A DNA stretch of 64,000 nucleotides from Actinomycetes bacterium. Lineage in GTDB: Bacteria; Actinomycetota; Actinomycetes; Streptosporangiales; Streptosporangiaceae. The DNA lies in the NCBI GenBank assembly GCA_021793235.1, contig JAJYTD010000016.1:1-64000 (forward strand), read 5' to 3'. Below are positions 6,004-14,371 of the stretch, one piece after another. The notes under the pieces were generated by a model. That model made no database searches. It was not told the DNA's origin and saw nothing but the letters and a program-made list of their open reading frames with translations. The stretch's first letter is position 1; every line of letters starts with the position of its first letter. A program made the translations under genes and the position numbers.

Positions 6004-8498
6004 AGGCCGTGGTAATGGCCGGAGGTGAGGGCACACGCCTCCGCCCGATGACCGCCAACCAGCCCAAACCCCTGCTGCCCGTGGTCAACCGCCCCATCAT
6101 GGAACACGTGCTGCGGCTCCTCAAGCGGCACGGGTTCGACGACACCGTCGTGACCGTGCAGTTCCTCGCCACGCTGATCCGCAACTACTTCGGCGACGGC
6201 GAAGAACTCGGCATGAACCTGCACTACGTGGCCGAGGAGGTGCCGCTGGGCACCGCCGGCAGCGTCAAGAACGCCGAGGAGCACCTGCGGGGCGAGCCGT
6301 TCATCGTCATCTCCGGTGACGCGCTCACCGATATCGACCTCTCCGACATGGTCCGCTTCCACCGGGAGAACGGCGCCATGGTCACCATCGGGCTCAAGCG
6401 GGTCGCCAATCCGCTGGAGTTCGGCATCATCATCGTCGACGAGCAGGGGCGTGTTCAGCGGTTCCTGGAGAAGCCCACCTGGGGGCAGGTGTTCTCGGAC
6501 ACCGTGAACACCGGCATCTACATCATGGAGCCCGAGGTCCTCGACCGGGTGGCCGAGGGGGAGGTCGTCGACTGGTCCGGCGACGTATTCCCGAAGCTGC
6601 TGGAGGAGGGCGCGCCGCTGTACGGCTACATCGCCGACGGCTACTGGGAGGACGTGGGCACCCACGAGAGCTACCTCAGCGCCCAGGCCGACGTCCTCTC
6701 CGGCAAGGTCGATGTCGAGATCGACGGATTCGAGGTGTCCCCCGGGGTCTGGGTGGCCGAGGGCGCCGAGGTCGACCCGGAGGCCGTGCTCAAGGGCCCC
6801 CTCTACATCGGCGACTACGCCAAGGTGGAGGCCGGGGCGGAGCTGCGCGAGTTCACCGTGCTCGGCAGCAACGTCGTGGTCCGGTCCGAGGCGTTCCTGC
6901 ACCGGTCGGTGATCCACGACAACGTCTACATCGGAGCCAGTACCAACCTGCGGGGCTGTGTCATCGGCAAGAGCGCCGACGTCATGTCGGGGGCCCGGAT
7001 CGAAGAGGGCGCCATCGTCGGTGAGGAATGCGTCATCGAGTCCGAGGCCTACGTCGCCAACGACGTCAAGGTCTATCCGTTCAAGACCATCGAGGCCGGG
7101 GCGGTGGTGAACACCAACGTCATCTGGGAGTCGCGGGGGCAGCGGTCGTTGTTCGGCCCCCGCGGTGTCTCCGGCATGATCAACGTTGAGATCACCCCGG
7201 AACTCGCGGTCCGCCTCGCCAGCGCTTATGCCACCACCCTGAAGAAGGGCGCGGTGGTCACCACCTCGCGCGACGTCTCCCGGGCGGCACGCACGCTCAA
7301 GCGGGCGGTGGTCAGCGCGCTCACCGCCAGCGCGATCGACGTGCGGGACCTGGAGGTGGTGCCGCTCCCGGTGGCCCGCTTCCACACCTCCCAGAGCGGC
7401 GTGAGCGGGGGGATCACCCTGCGGACCGCCCCCGGGGACCCGCAGTCGGTCGACATCCTCTTCCTGGATGAACGGGGTGCCGACCTCTCCCCGGCCGCCC
7501 AGCGCAAGCTGGAGCGCGTCTTCTCCCGCGCCGAGTACCGGCGCGCGTTCCCCGGGGAGATCGCGGAGCTGTCCTTCCCCTCCCGCGGTGTGGAGAACTA
7601 CGCCCACGAGCTGCTGCGGAGGATCGACACCTCCGGGGTGGCCGAGGCCGGGCTGAAGGTCGTCGTCGACTGCGCGGGCGGTACCGGATCGCTGATCCTG
7701 CCGTCCCTGCTGGGCCGCATCGGAGTGGACGTGCTGACCGTCAACAACCGGCTGGACGAGTCTTCGCCCACCGACACCCTCGCCAAGCAGATGCGCGATC
7801 TGCAGCACCTCGGTGATCTGGTGTCGTCATCGGGTGCCGACTTCGGCGTCCGGTTCGATCCGGTGGCCGAGCGCCTGTCCCTTGTGGACGAGAACGGCGA
7901 GCTGGTCGGCGGGGAGCGGGCGCTGCTGGTGGTGCTCGACCTGGTGGCGGCCGAGCGCAAGGGCGGCCGGGTCGCGCTTCCGGTGACCACCACGCGCGTG
8001 GCCGAACAGGTCGCGGCCTTCCACGGGGTCCGGGTCCAGTGGACTCCCACGGCCCCCGATGAGCTCGCCAAGGCGGCCAAGGCCGACGACATCATCTTCG
8101 CCGCTGACGGGCGCGGCGGGTACGTGCTGCCGGAGTTCTCCCGCACCAGCGACGGCATCGCGGCGTTCGTCCGGCTGCTGGGCCTGGTGGCGCGCACCAA
8201 GCTGTCGCTGAGCCAGATCGACCGCCGCATCCCGCAGGCGCACCTGCTGCGCAGGTCCGTGCCCACCCCGTGGGCGGTCAAGGGCAGCGTGATGCGGGCC
8301 GTGGTCGAGGCCGCCGAAGGCCGCGAGATCGACACCACCGACGGTGTCCGGGTGATCGATTCAGACGGCGGATGGGCGCTGGTCCTGCCCGACACCTCCG
8401 AGGCCGTCACCCATCTGTGGGCCGAAGGCCCCGACTCCGACACCGCGCAGCGGCTGCTGGACGAGTGGGCCACGGTGGTGGAGCAGGCCGAGGGCTGA
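6000..8498 (+). CDS. NDP-sugar pyrophosphorylase / phosphomannomutase-like fusion
   Basis: An 832-residue fusion. Residues 1-240 are a nucleotidyltransferase domain with GGEGTRLRPMTANQPKPLLP and GDALTDIDLSD, the kind that makes GDP-mannose or another NDP-sugar from a sugar 1-phosphate. Residues 250-380 are left-handed beta-helix hexapeptide repeats. Residues 385-832 resemble phosphomannomutase, with DCAGGTGSLILPSLL and GADFGVRFDPVAERL. The catalytic serine loop (TASHNP in mutases) is replaced by a Gly/Ser stretch (TSQSGVSGGITLRT), so mutase activity is doubtful. The TTG at 6000 gives the usual family N-terminus MKAVVMAGG; GTG 5991 is the alternative. Followed by a strong hairpin. Confidence 0.85.
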   Translation: MKAVVMAGGEGTRLRPMTANQPKPLLPVVNRPIMEHVLRLLKRHGFDDTVVTVQFLATLIRNYFGDGEELGMNLHYVAEEVPLGTAGSVKNAEEHLRGEPFIVISGDALTDIDLSDMVRFHRENGAMVTIGLKRVANPLEFGIIIVDEQGRVQRFLEKPTWGQVFSDTVNTGIYIMEPEVLDRVAEGEVVDWSGDVFPKLLEEGAPLYGYIADGYWEDVGTHESYLSAQADVLSGKVDVEIDGFEVSPGVWVAEGAEVDPEAVLKGPLYIGDYAKVEAGAELREFTVLGSNVVVRSEAFLHRSVIHDNVYIGASTNLRGCVIGKSADVMSGARIEEGAIVGEECVIESEAYVANDVKVYPFKTIEAGAVVNTNVIWESRGQRSLFGPRGVSGMINVEITPELAVRLASAYATTLKKGAVVTTSRDVSRAARTLKRAVVSALTASAIDVRDLEVVPLPVARFHTSQSGVSGGITLRTAPGDPQSVDILFLDERGADLSPAAQRKLERVFSRAEYRRAFPGEIAELSFPSRGVENYAHELLRRIDTSGVAEAGLKVVVDCAGGTGSLILPSLLGRIGVDVLTVNNRLDESSPTDTLAKQMRDLQHLGDLVSSSGADFGVRFDPVAERLSLVDENGELVGGERALLVVLDLVAAERKGGRVALPVTTTRVAEQVAAFHGVRVQWTPTAPDELAKAAKADDIIFAADGRGGYVLPEFSRTSDGIAAFVRLLGLVARTKLSLSQIDRRIPQAHLLRRSVPTPWAVKGSVMRAVVEAAEGREIDTTDGVRVIDSDGGWALVLPDTSEAVTHLWAEGPDSDTAQRLLDEWATVVEQAEG

Positions 8499-8500
8499 CA

Positions 8501-8547
8501 CCGGCCGTGCGGGGCGCCCCGGGCACGGCGGCGCTCCGCACGGCCGG
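8501..8547 (+). terminator. 12-bp stem terminator after the pyrophosphorylase fusion
   Basis: CCGGCCGTGCGG (8501-8512) is exactly complementary to CCGCACGGCCGG (8536-8547), starting 2 nt after the stop codon, with a 23-nt GC-rich loop. Confidence 0.7.
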
Positions 8548-8862
8548 AGTCGGCCGAAAACAACTCCGGCGGCTCAGACGGTCGGCGGCGCCGATCCGGC
8601 GTCGATATGGTTTAGAGTCGAGTGTTCCCGTATCACCGTGCCGGGCCGTATCCGCGGTTCCTCGGGCGACCGGTGGCACCGGGTATGGAAAGGACCGACC
8701 ATGGGGGATGGCATCGTGTGACGACGCCGGGGCGGATCGGGAACCCTGCACCGGTTCGCCCCGTTTCCAGGAGGGCGAGCGGGTTCGTCCCATCGCCCAG
8801 CGCAGGTGACCACTAGCCGATATCTGAGCACCGCCCCGTGCGGTAGGAGGCCGAGCCGACCT
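8548..8862 (+). promoter_or_regulatory. Upstream region of garA
   Basis: About 315 bases without a credible gene, between the terminator and garA. Short AT-richer patches (for example ATATGGTTTAGAGTC near 8607-8621) could be promoter elements, but I cannot assign a consensus pair with confidence. The only firm element is the ribosome-binding site TAGGAGG at 8844-8850. Confidence 0.3.
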
Positions 8863-9405
8863 ATGTCGAGCGTTTACTGCACGCAGTGCGGTCACGCCGT
8901 TGCGGATGATGCCCGCTTCTGCTCCAACTGTGGTTCCCCCATCCGTGCAGCGGGACAGGGGGCTCCGCGGTCCAGCGAGCGCCGCGACTCCGTCGGCGAG
9001 ACCACGTCCACGATCTCCATATCCGGGATCCAGGCGCTGGAGGCCGAGTCCGACGCAGGCGAGGAACTGCCGGGCGAACATGCCAATGTGGACGCGCTGC
9101 CTTCGGGGACCGCGCTGCTGGTCGTCAAGCGCGGCCCCAACGCAGGCAGCCGGTTCCTCCTGGACAGCGACGTCACCACGGTCGGACGCCATCCCAACAG
9201 CGACATCTTCCTCGACGATGTCACCGTCTCGCGGCGCCACGTGGAGTTCTTCCGCCGCGGGAACGGCTTCGGGGTTCGCGACGTCGGCAGCCTGAACGGT
9301 ACCTACGTCAACCGGGAGCGCATCGACGAGGCCGAGCTCGGCGGTGGCGATGAAATCCAGATCGGCAAGTTCCGCCTGGTGCTGCTGACCAAGCCGCGGC
9401 GCTGA
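8863..9405 (+). CDS. garA: GarA/OdhI-type FHA regulator with N-terminal zinc ribbon
   Basis: A 180-residue protein starting at ATG 8863 behind TAGGAGG. It begins with a zinc-ribbon-like CTQCG-x12-CSNCG, followed by an acidic linker containing ETTS, the Ser/Thr-kinase phosphorylation motif of mycobacterial GarA. A C-terminal forkhead-associated domain follows (GRHPNSDIFLDDVTVSRRH, GSLNGTYVNRE, DEIQIGKFRLVLLT). GarA/OdhI binds and inhibits 2-oxoglutarate dehydrogenase and tunes glutamate dehydrogenase; phosphorylation closes the FHA on its own N-terminus. That role is known of the family, and the near-identical FHA core supports it here. In mycobacteria garA heads a cluster ending in gcvB, and the same partners lie downstream here. 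Confidence 0.92.
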   Translation: MSSVYCTQCGHAVADDARFCSNCGSPIRAAGQGAPRSSERRDSVGETTSTISISGIQALEAESDAGEELPGEHANVDALPSGTALLVVKRGPNAGSRFLLDSDVTTVGRHPNSDIFLDDVTVSRRHVEFFRRGNGFGVRDVGSLNGTYVNRERIDEAELGGGDEIQIGKFRLVLLTKPRR

Positions 9406-9550
9406 GCGGTTCACCGATGCCGGGCCGTATCAGGTTTGCGTTCCCCCTTCATCGGAGAGCCTTCTAACGAAGACCGCCACCGATGGCGCGATCCGGGACA
9501 TGTCCGCCATGTCCTCTGATCGGGGGATCGGGAGCAGAGGCCGACGGTGC

Positions 9551-9578
9551 GGTCCGGGTGGCCTACCCCACCCGGACC
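9551..9578 (+). terminator. 11-bp stem terminator after garA
   Basis: GGTCCGGGTGG (9551-9561) pairs perfectly with CCACCCGGACC (9568-9578) around a 6-nt loop. The 270-nt gap between garA and the nuclease gene holds no other coding frame; in mycobacteria a MerR gene lies here. Confidence 0.65.
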
Positions 9579-9676
9579 CGATCCGGTGGACTCCGGTCAC
9601 GGCGGTGTACCGTGAAAACAACGGAGCAGCATGGCGAGTGCCCAGCCGGCACGATGAGTCGTGGGACGGAGCCGCA

Positions 9677-10147
9677 GTGAAGCACATGGAGGTTGTCGGC
9701 GTCCGGGTCGAGATGCCCTCGAACCAGCCGATCGTCCTGCTCAAGGAGACCGACGGCGAACGCTACCTGCCGATCTGGATCGGGGCGGTCGAGGCCACGG
9801 CCATCGCCCTGGCACAGCAGGGAGTCGTTCCCGCGCGCCCGCTTACTCACGATCTCTTCCGTGACGTCCTCGAGGCGCTGGATGCGACCGTGAGCACGGT
9901 GAACATCACCTCCCTGAGCGACGGCATCTTCTACGCGCAGCTGGTGTTCTCCAACGGCGTCGAGGTCAGCGCCCGGCCGTCGGATTCCATCGCTCTTGCT
10001 CTGCGTACCGGAGCGCCGATCTACGCAGACGACGACGTCATCGAGGAGGCCGGTGTGCCCATCCCCGATGAGCAGGAGGACGAGGTCGAAAAGTTCCGGG
10101 AGTTCTTGGATCAGATCACGCCGGAGGACTTCGGCCGCACCACCTGA
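9677..10147 (+). CDS. DUF151 / bifunctional nuclease domain protein
   Basis: A 156-residue protein of the DUF151 (BFN) family. Family features are the N-terminal MEVVGVRVEMPSNQPIVLLK, the PIWIGAVEATAIALAQQG block and the SARPSDSIALALRTGAPIYA block. Plant and bacterial members are reported to have nuclease activity, but the physiological role in actinobacteria is unsettled. The start is GTG 9677, with GGGACGGAG upstream; ATG 9686 is an alternative nearer family N-termini. In Mycobacterium tuberculosis its homologue sits between two MerR genes upstream of gcvB; here the following MerR gene is 4.6 kb away. Confidence 0.88.
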   Translation: MKHMEVVGVRVEMPSNQPIVLLKETDGERYLPIWIGAVEATAIALAQQGVVPARPLTHDLFRDVLEALDATVSTVNITSLSDGIFYAQLVFSNGVEVSARPSDSIALALRTGAPIYADDDVIEEAGVPIPDEQEDEVEKFREFLDQITPEDFGRTT

Positions 10148-10197
10148 CACGGGGCGGTCGCCGAACGCCGCCCTCTCGGTACGGGGACGCCTCGAAA

Positions 10198-10217
10198 GGG
10201 CCGCTGGGTCGCGGCCC
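10198..10217 (+). terminator. Short hairpin after the DUF151 gene
   Basis: GGGCCGC (10198-10204) pairs with GCGGCCC (10211-10217) around a 6-nt loop. A second, imperfect dyad (CTTACC at 10258-10263 with GGTAAG at 10273-10278) follows. Confidence 0.45.
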
Positions 10218-10339
10218 GGCACGGGATTTCCGCCCGGTCCCGGCGGCTCCTGCGCAGCTTACCCGGCCCGCCGGTAAGGCGGTGGCGGAGGCAGGCCGCG
10301 CGCGGTCCGGTACGGCGTGCGTGACCTGCACAGAGACAC

Positions 10340-10510
10340 ACCGGCGAGGGAATTGCACCGGGTAGGCACCGGCTGATTGTATTCAGTTACAGAGTGTAGA
10401 AAATGCACGCCGGTGTCTGCAGTGACGCCTTTTCCAGGGCCCGCCGGCAACAGGGCCCGCCGACGAGGAGTGCATTCGTTCGCCTCGTGCCGCATCACAA
10501 ACACCCGGGA
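10340..10510 (+). promoter_or_regulatory. AT-richer upstream region of the peptide island
   Basis: GC content falls locally around ATTGTATTCAGTTACAG and GTGTAGAAAATG (10376-10405), which is unusual here and likely contains the island promoter. TTGCAC near 10352 and TTGTAT near 10377 are possible -35/-10 boxes, but spacing and consensus are imperfect. GAGGAG at 10465-10470 has no start codon at the right distance in the peptide frame. Confidence 0.35.
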
Positions 10511-10702
10511 GTGAAATTGAGCGACGTTCCCGTGCGCGCGCCAGGGGAAGGGGAACCGGCCGTCGGCGGCACGGAGGCTGCGGCCCCCGCCGGCCCGGGG
10601 ACCGTCGGGGGCGCCGATTCCACCGCCCTCGGCGGCCTGGACGACGCCGACTTCGGCCTGGACGAGGTCGAAGACGCCATCGTGCTGCTCGCGCTCGTCT
10701 AG
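10511..10702 (+). CDS. Small acidic peptide, possible precursor of the island
   Basis: A 63-residue Ala/Gly/Pro-rich acidic peptide ending in GLDDADFGLDEVEDAIVLLALV, given here in part: an acidic DADFGLDEVEDA stretch and a hydrophobic IVLLALV terminus. It has no Cys and few Ser/Thr. In-frame starts are GTG 10511 (used), GTG 10487 and ATG 10403; none has a strong ribosome-binding site, and the longest version has 99 residues. It ends 10 nt before the TPR gene, so it is operon-first. FGLD recalls the FxLD leader motif of some lanthipeptides, but no core with Cys follows. It may be a RiPP-like precursor, a signalling peptide or a small adaptor. Function unknown. Confidence 0.55.
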   Translation: MKLSDVPVRAPGEGEPAVGGTEAAAPAGPGTVGGADSTALGGLDDADFGLDEVEDAIVLLALV

Positions 10703-10712
10703 GGCGGGTCCC

Positions 10713-12488
10713 GTGAACACAACCACGCCCGCGTCCGCGGTCGATGTCAATGTCGGCCACGGCCCCGCGGTCGCCTTCGCCGGCCTGCGCCGGACCCTCT
10801 CCTGCCTGAGGGAGGCAGGGGCCGATCTCGACGACCTCGCCCAGCGCCACTCCGCCGAGTGGGCCGTGCTGTTCCCGGACGAGGATGAAGACGCTCCCCA
10901 CCTCGCCGCTATCGCGCTGACACCTTCGGAACGCCGCCTGCACCGCGAGTCCGAACAGATCTTCCGTGTCCTGTGCGTCGCCGCGGCCGCGATCTGCCAG
11001 GGCGCCCGGCTGCTCGACAGGCCGATCGCCCTGCATGGTATGGCCGGCACCGACCTTCCCTCGCTGCGCGGCTTCATGCGCGCGGTCGAATACGCCGGCA
11101 CCATGCCCGGTGTCCGGCTGGAGATCGCGAGTCCGGGACCAGGGCGGCCCGCGCTCACGCCCGCGGCCGACCACACCCGGGAACGCGCCCTCGCCCTTGC
11201 CCGCATGGGCCTGGCCATCGCCCCGACCAGCGGGGCGCTGCCCCCGGCGCCCGTCCCCGACCCCGACACCCGGGAGGGCGTGCTCTTTGCCACCGCGGCC
11301 ACCACACAGGCGCGCTGTGTCGACCGCCTCGCGGCCGCGGTCGCCTACTGCCGGGCGGCCTTCTTCAGTACGAACTGGGAGGGGATGGCCGCGGTCGCCG
11401 AGACGGCTCTGCCGCTGACCCGCGACCTCGCCGACCGCGACGCCGCCGCCGTACTCACCCCGGCCGGACGCGACGACGGCCAAGCCGACGCCATCGAGAT
11501 CGAACCCGCCGTTCTGCGCTCCGGCGACGACGTGCGCGCCCTCCTGCACAAGATCCTGGGCATCCAGGCGGGTTTCCGGGGCCGCCGGGAGGAGGCGATG
11601 AAGCGCTTCGCCGCGATGCGCGGCGACGCGCCGCGGCTCTCCGCGGAGCTGCGGGCGCAGTCGCACCTGTACACGGCGCTCACCCTGGCCGAACAGCCGC
11701 GGCACGCCGACGCCGCGGTGGCCGAGATCGACCGCGGATTCGCGGCGGTGCCGCCGCGGCCCGGCGAACCGGTGAGCACCTGCCGCGAGCGGGGGTGGCT
11801 GCACAACCTCCGGGCACAGGTGCACGTCATGCGGAGCGAGTTCCGCCCCGCCCTGGACCAGGTGAAGCAGGCGCTGGCCTGCGTCGCCGACACCACCGAC
11901 GCGGGTTCCGCCCACCTGCGGGCCACCCTGCTCGCCAACCTGAGCGTGCTGCAGGAGAAAGCGGGCCGCCTCGAACAGGCGCTGCGGACGTGGAACCGCT
12001 TCCTGACAGCGGCCTGCGCCGGCAACGCGGGATTCCGCAAGCACCATTCCTACCGCGCGGCAGGCCTGCACCTGGCCAGTGGCGACCGCGCGAGCGCTCT
12101 GGAGGACCTCGACCGGACGCTCGCGAGCGCCGCCGAGACCAACGACGTCTTCCACACCTGCGAGGTGCGGGTCGAAACGGGCGCGCTTCTGGCGCGCGGC
12201 GGCGATACGGACGGAGCCGAAGAGCAGTTCCGGCTCGCCGGCGCTGCAGCGGCCGCTCTCGGCGACCCCTATCGAATGGCGCTGGCCGCCGCCGGAGGCC
12301 GAGTCTGCGTCGGGCAGCGGGCGGACAAGGAGGTCACCGAACTGCTGGGGTGTTCGCTGACCCGCCGGGCCGAGCGCGATCGGCTGGCCGCCGAGCTGGG
12401 CGCCGACCCGCAGACCGTCCTGACCCGGCTGCCCAGGCCCGCGACCAGGCTCAACCGTCCCTTCGACCTGATCGACCTGTGGAGTTAG
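10713..12488 (+). CDS. TPR-repeat protein of unknown function (island gene 2)
   Basis: A 591-residue soluble protein starting at GTG 10713 behind AGGGCGGG. Residues 1-110 are a non-repeat N-terminal domain with an acidic PDEDEDAPH segment. From about residue 260 to 560 the sequence is helical repeats of TPR type, recognisable from alternating small and large residues (for example AQVHVMRSEFRPALDQVKQA, ANLSVLQEKAGRLEQALRTW, AGLHLASGDRASALEDLDRT). It ends FDLIDLWS. No catalytic motif, HTH or membrane segment is visible. Its position directly between the small peptide and the 455-residue protein suggests a scaffold that binds the peptide. The TPR reading is sound; the role is inference. Confidence 0.7.
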   Translation: MNTTTPASAVDVNVGHGPAVAFAGLRRTLSCLREAGADLDDLAQRHSAEWAVLFPDEDEDAPHLAAIALTPSERRLHRESEQIFRVLCVAAAAICQGARLLDRPIALHGMAGTDLPSLRGFMRAVEYAGTMPGVRLEIASPGPGRPALTPAADHTRERALALARMGLAIAPTSGALPPAPVPDPDTREGVLFATAATTQARCVDRLAAAVAYCRAAFFSTNWEGMAAVAETALPLTRDLADRDAAAVLTPAGRDDGQADAIEIEPAVLRSGDDVRALLHKILGIQAGFRGRREEAMKRFAAMRGDAPRLSAELRAQSHLYTALTLAEQPRHADAAVAEIDRGFAAVPPRPGEPVSTCRERGWLHNLRAQVHVMRSEFRPALDQVKQALACVADTTDAGSAHLRATLLANLSVLQEKAGRLEQALRTWNRFLTAACAGNAGFRKHHSYRAAGLHLASGDRASALEDLDRTLASAAETNDVFHTCEVRVETGALLARGGDTDGAEEQFRLAGAAAAALGDPYRMALAAAGGRVCVGQRADKEVTELLGCSLTRRAERDRLAAELGADPQTVLTRLPRPATRLNRPFDLIDLWS

Positions 12489-12500
12489 GGGAGGCGCGTC

Positions 12501-13868
12501 GTGCGGTTGACGGTGGTCGTACCGCTGGCGGATCCGACTCTGCGGCTCGTCCCGGAGCCCGACGGGCGGCTGCTGGACCTCAACGCGTGCTTCGTGCGAA
12601 GGCTCAGCGACCCCTGGGGGCTGCGCGCGCACGCCGACACGCTCGACACCGAGGGCTGCTGCCCCGACGACTCACTGCAGGCGCTGTTCGCCCGCGCCGC
12701 GGCGGCCTTGCTGGAACGCCCCGGTCACGGTGACACCCGGCTGCGTGCCCTGGCATGCGCGATGAGGCTCACCGGCTCCGGCGACCCCGCCATCACAGTC
12801 ACCCTCGACGAGCTCGCGCTGCGCACCGGATCCACGCAAAGCCTGCACGATATCGCCGCGGCCGCGGCCCGCGCCGAGCTGTTCGGGCCCGAGGCGGCGG
12901 TCCTGGAACGAGCGGCCGGAGCAGCCGAGGCAGTGGAGATCATCGCCGACACCGACCGGCAACTGCCGGCCGCGCTCGTGTTCGCCCGGGCCGTGCGTTC
13001 GGCCAACGCCCGGGCGCCGATCGAGCTGTGCGGCAGGTCCGCCGCCGAGCACGCGTCCGCTCTGCGCGCCCTTTGCCCCCAGAACACCGTGCGGGGCCGC
13101 AGCACCTGTGGTGCGGCCGTGCACGCCGAGTGGACCGGCGGCCGTACCGTCCACTGGATCACCGGGGCGCAGCAGCCCCCGGAAGGGGAGGCTTGGGCGG
13201 GGTGGTTGGATCCGGCCGATGCGGCGCGCATCCCGCCCCCGGCCTTCGCCCACTGCCGTGCGCTGACCCTCACCATGGCCGACATGGTCGGCACGGCCGG
13301 CTGGGACCGCGTCGTCGGTGGTGACGGAACCCCGGTCGACCTCGGCCACGTGGGGCCGCCGTCGCCGGGCGGCCCGCTGCTGGCCGCCGACATCCTCGTC
13401 GGGGCGCCGGGCACCGCGGCCGGTACCGCCGAGGCGCTGGTGCGGCGGCTGCTCGCCGAGCGTGTGCGCATCGCGGGCTTTCGGCGGTTCCGCGCTTCCG
13501 GCGCCTCCGAAGGCACGCAGCGTGCCGTCGATGTACTCCTGGGCCGGTACGGCCCCATCACCGACTGCTACCCGGCGCGTGTGGCCGCCGCCTCGTTGAC
13601 CGCCGATCCGGCGCCGCGCGGTGCCCACTGGGACCCCGCCGCGACCGTCGTCCCCTGCCGCGGTGCCGGTCCTGACGGCCGCGGCCCGGGCGACTTCGCG
13701 GTGAGCCTGCGTACCGGGCGCGCCCTGCGCGCCGCCCCCGGTCTGGCCCCGCTGCTGCGGAAGTGGAACGAGGGTATATCGGCGCCCTTCGACGGGCTGC
13801 CCGTCCGCCATCACGAGGTACTGGGCGGGCGCCTGCTCCAGGCGGGAATCGTGCGCAGCGGCCCGTGA
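12501..13868 (+). CDS. Unknown 455-residue protein (island gene 3)
   Basis: The start is GTG 12501, 12 nt after the TPR stop, with GGGGAGG (12488-12494) upstream. I do not recognise the family. The segment AVEIIADTDRQLPAALVFAR near residues 145-165 resembles the edge of the cobalamin-binding Rossmann domain in B12-dependent radical SAM maturases, and the C-terminal half (RRLLAERVRIAGFRRFRASG) could be barrel-like, but there is no CxxxCxxC cluster motif. If it descends from a peptide-maturation radical SAM enzyme, it has lost the iron-sulphur site. Twelve or so scattered cysteines and a Gly/Pro-rich C-terminus are otherwise all that stands out. It probably works with the two preceding genes. 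Confidence 0.6.
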   Translation: MRLTVVVPLADPTLRLVPEPDGRLLDLNACFVRRLSDPWGLRAHADTLDTEGCCPDDSLQALFARAAAALLERPGHGDTRLRALACAMRLTGSGDPAITVTLDELALRTGSTQSLHDIAAAAARAELFGPEAAVLERAAGAAEAVEIIADTDRQLPAALVFARAVRSANARAPIELCGRSAAEHASALRALCPQNTVRGRSTCGAAVHAEWTGGRTVHWITGAQQPPEGEAWAGWLDPADAARIPPPAFAHCRALTLTMADMVGTAGWDRVVGGDGTPVDLGHVGPPSPGGPLLAADILVGAPGTAAGTAEALVRRLLAERVRIAGFRRFRASGASEGTQRAVDVLLGRYGPITDCYPARVAAASLTADPAPRGAHWDPAATVVPCRGAGPDGRGPGDFAVSLRTGRALRAAPGLAPLLRKWNEGISAPFDGLPVRHHEVLGGRLLQAGIVRSGP

Positions 13869-13879
13869 CCCGCCCCGTG

Positions 13880-14371
13880 CTAGGCGGTGAACGCTTCCCG
13901 CGATGCAGGCAGGAGCAGGTGCAGGGCGTTGGCGGACGAGGCGAGCACCGCCAGGAGCGCGGCCCAGTCCCCGATCGCGCGGCTGATCAGCACGGCTCGG
14001 AACACCGCGGCGCTCATGATGGAGGTATAGGCGAACCAGCCGGACTCCGCGGCGCTGCCCAAACCCATTGCCGCGGCGGCGGAGATGAGCGGGGGCAGCA
14101 GGAGCAGCGCAAGAGCGAGCGCCCAGCGCCGTGCCCGGCGTCGCCCGATGGCGGCGAGCAGGACCGCCGCCGCAGCGGCGGCGATAGCCGGTACCGCGAC
14201 TGTCTGCACGATCACCGGGCTCTGGCTGATCACGGAGGTGGTACCTGATGTCGCGATCGCTATCAGGGCGGATGCGGCGATCGCGGTCAGTGCGAGGGCG
14301 AGCTGTATCCACAGCAGAACGCGCGTTCGGCGCAGAACGGGCACGGCCGGGCCGTCGGTATCGCGGGGCAT
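13880..14371 (-). CDS. Small four-helix membrane protein
   Basis: A 163-residue protein with four hydrophobic segments of about 20 residues (beginning LLWIQLALALTAIAASALIA; TVAVPAIAAAAAAVLLAAIG; ALALALLLLPPLISAAAAMG; and a more polar last one). It starts at ATG 14371 with GATGGGG upstream on the minus strand and converges on the 455-residue gene, its stop lying 11 nt from that gene's stop. The N-terminal 20 residues are polar. I do not recognise the family. It forms the right-hand end of the insertion in the garA-gcvP locus. Confidence 0.65.
   Translation of the reverse strand: MPRDTDGPAVPVLRRTRVLLWIQLALALTAIAASALIAIATSGTTSVISQSPVIVQTVAVPAIAAAAAAVLLAAIGRRRARRWALALALLLLPPLISAAAAMGLGSAAESGWFAYTSIMSAAVFRAVLISRAIGDWAALLAVLASSANALHLLLPASREAFTA

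Noticed and set aside
5706-7808. Long minus-strand frame across the sugar-nucleotide enzyme
   Set aside because: Shadow of the coding strand; no recognisable domain and no ribosome-binding site.
10511-10702. Lanthipeptide precursor (FxLD family)
   Set aside because: No core with Cys/Ser/Thr follows FGLD, and no lanthionine synthetase gene is nearby.
12501-13868. Radical SAM peptide maturase
   Set aside because: No CxxxCxxC motif; only a weak impression of a cobalamin-type domain remains.
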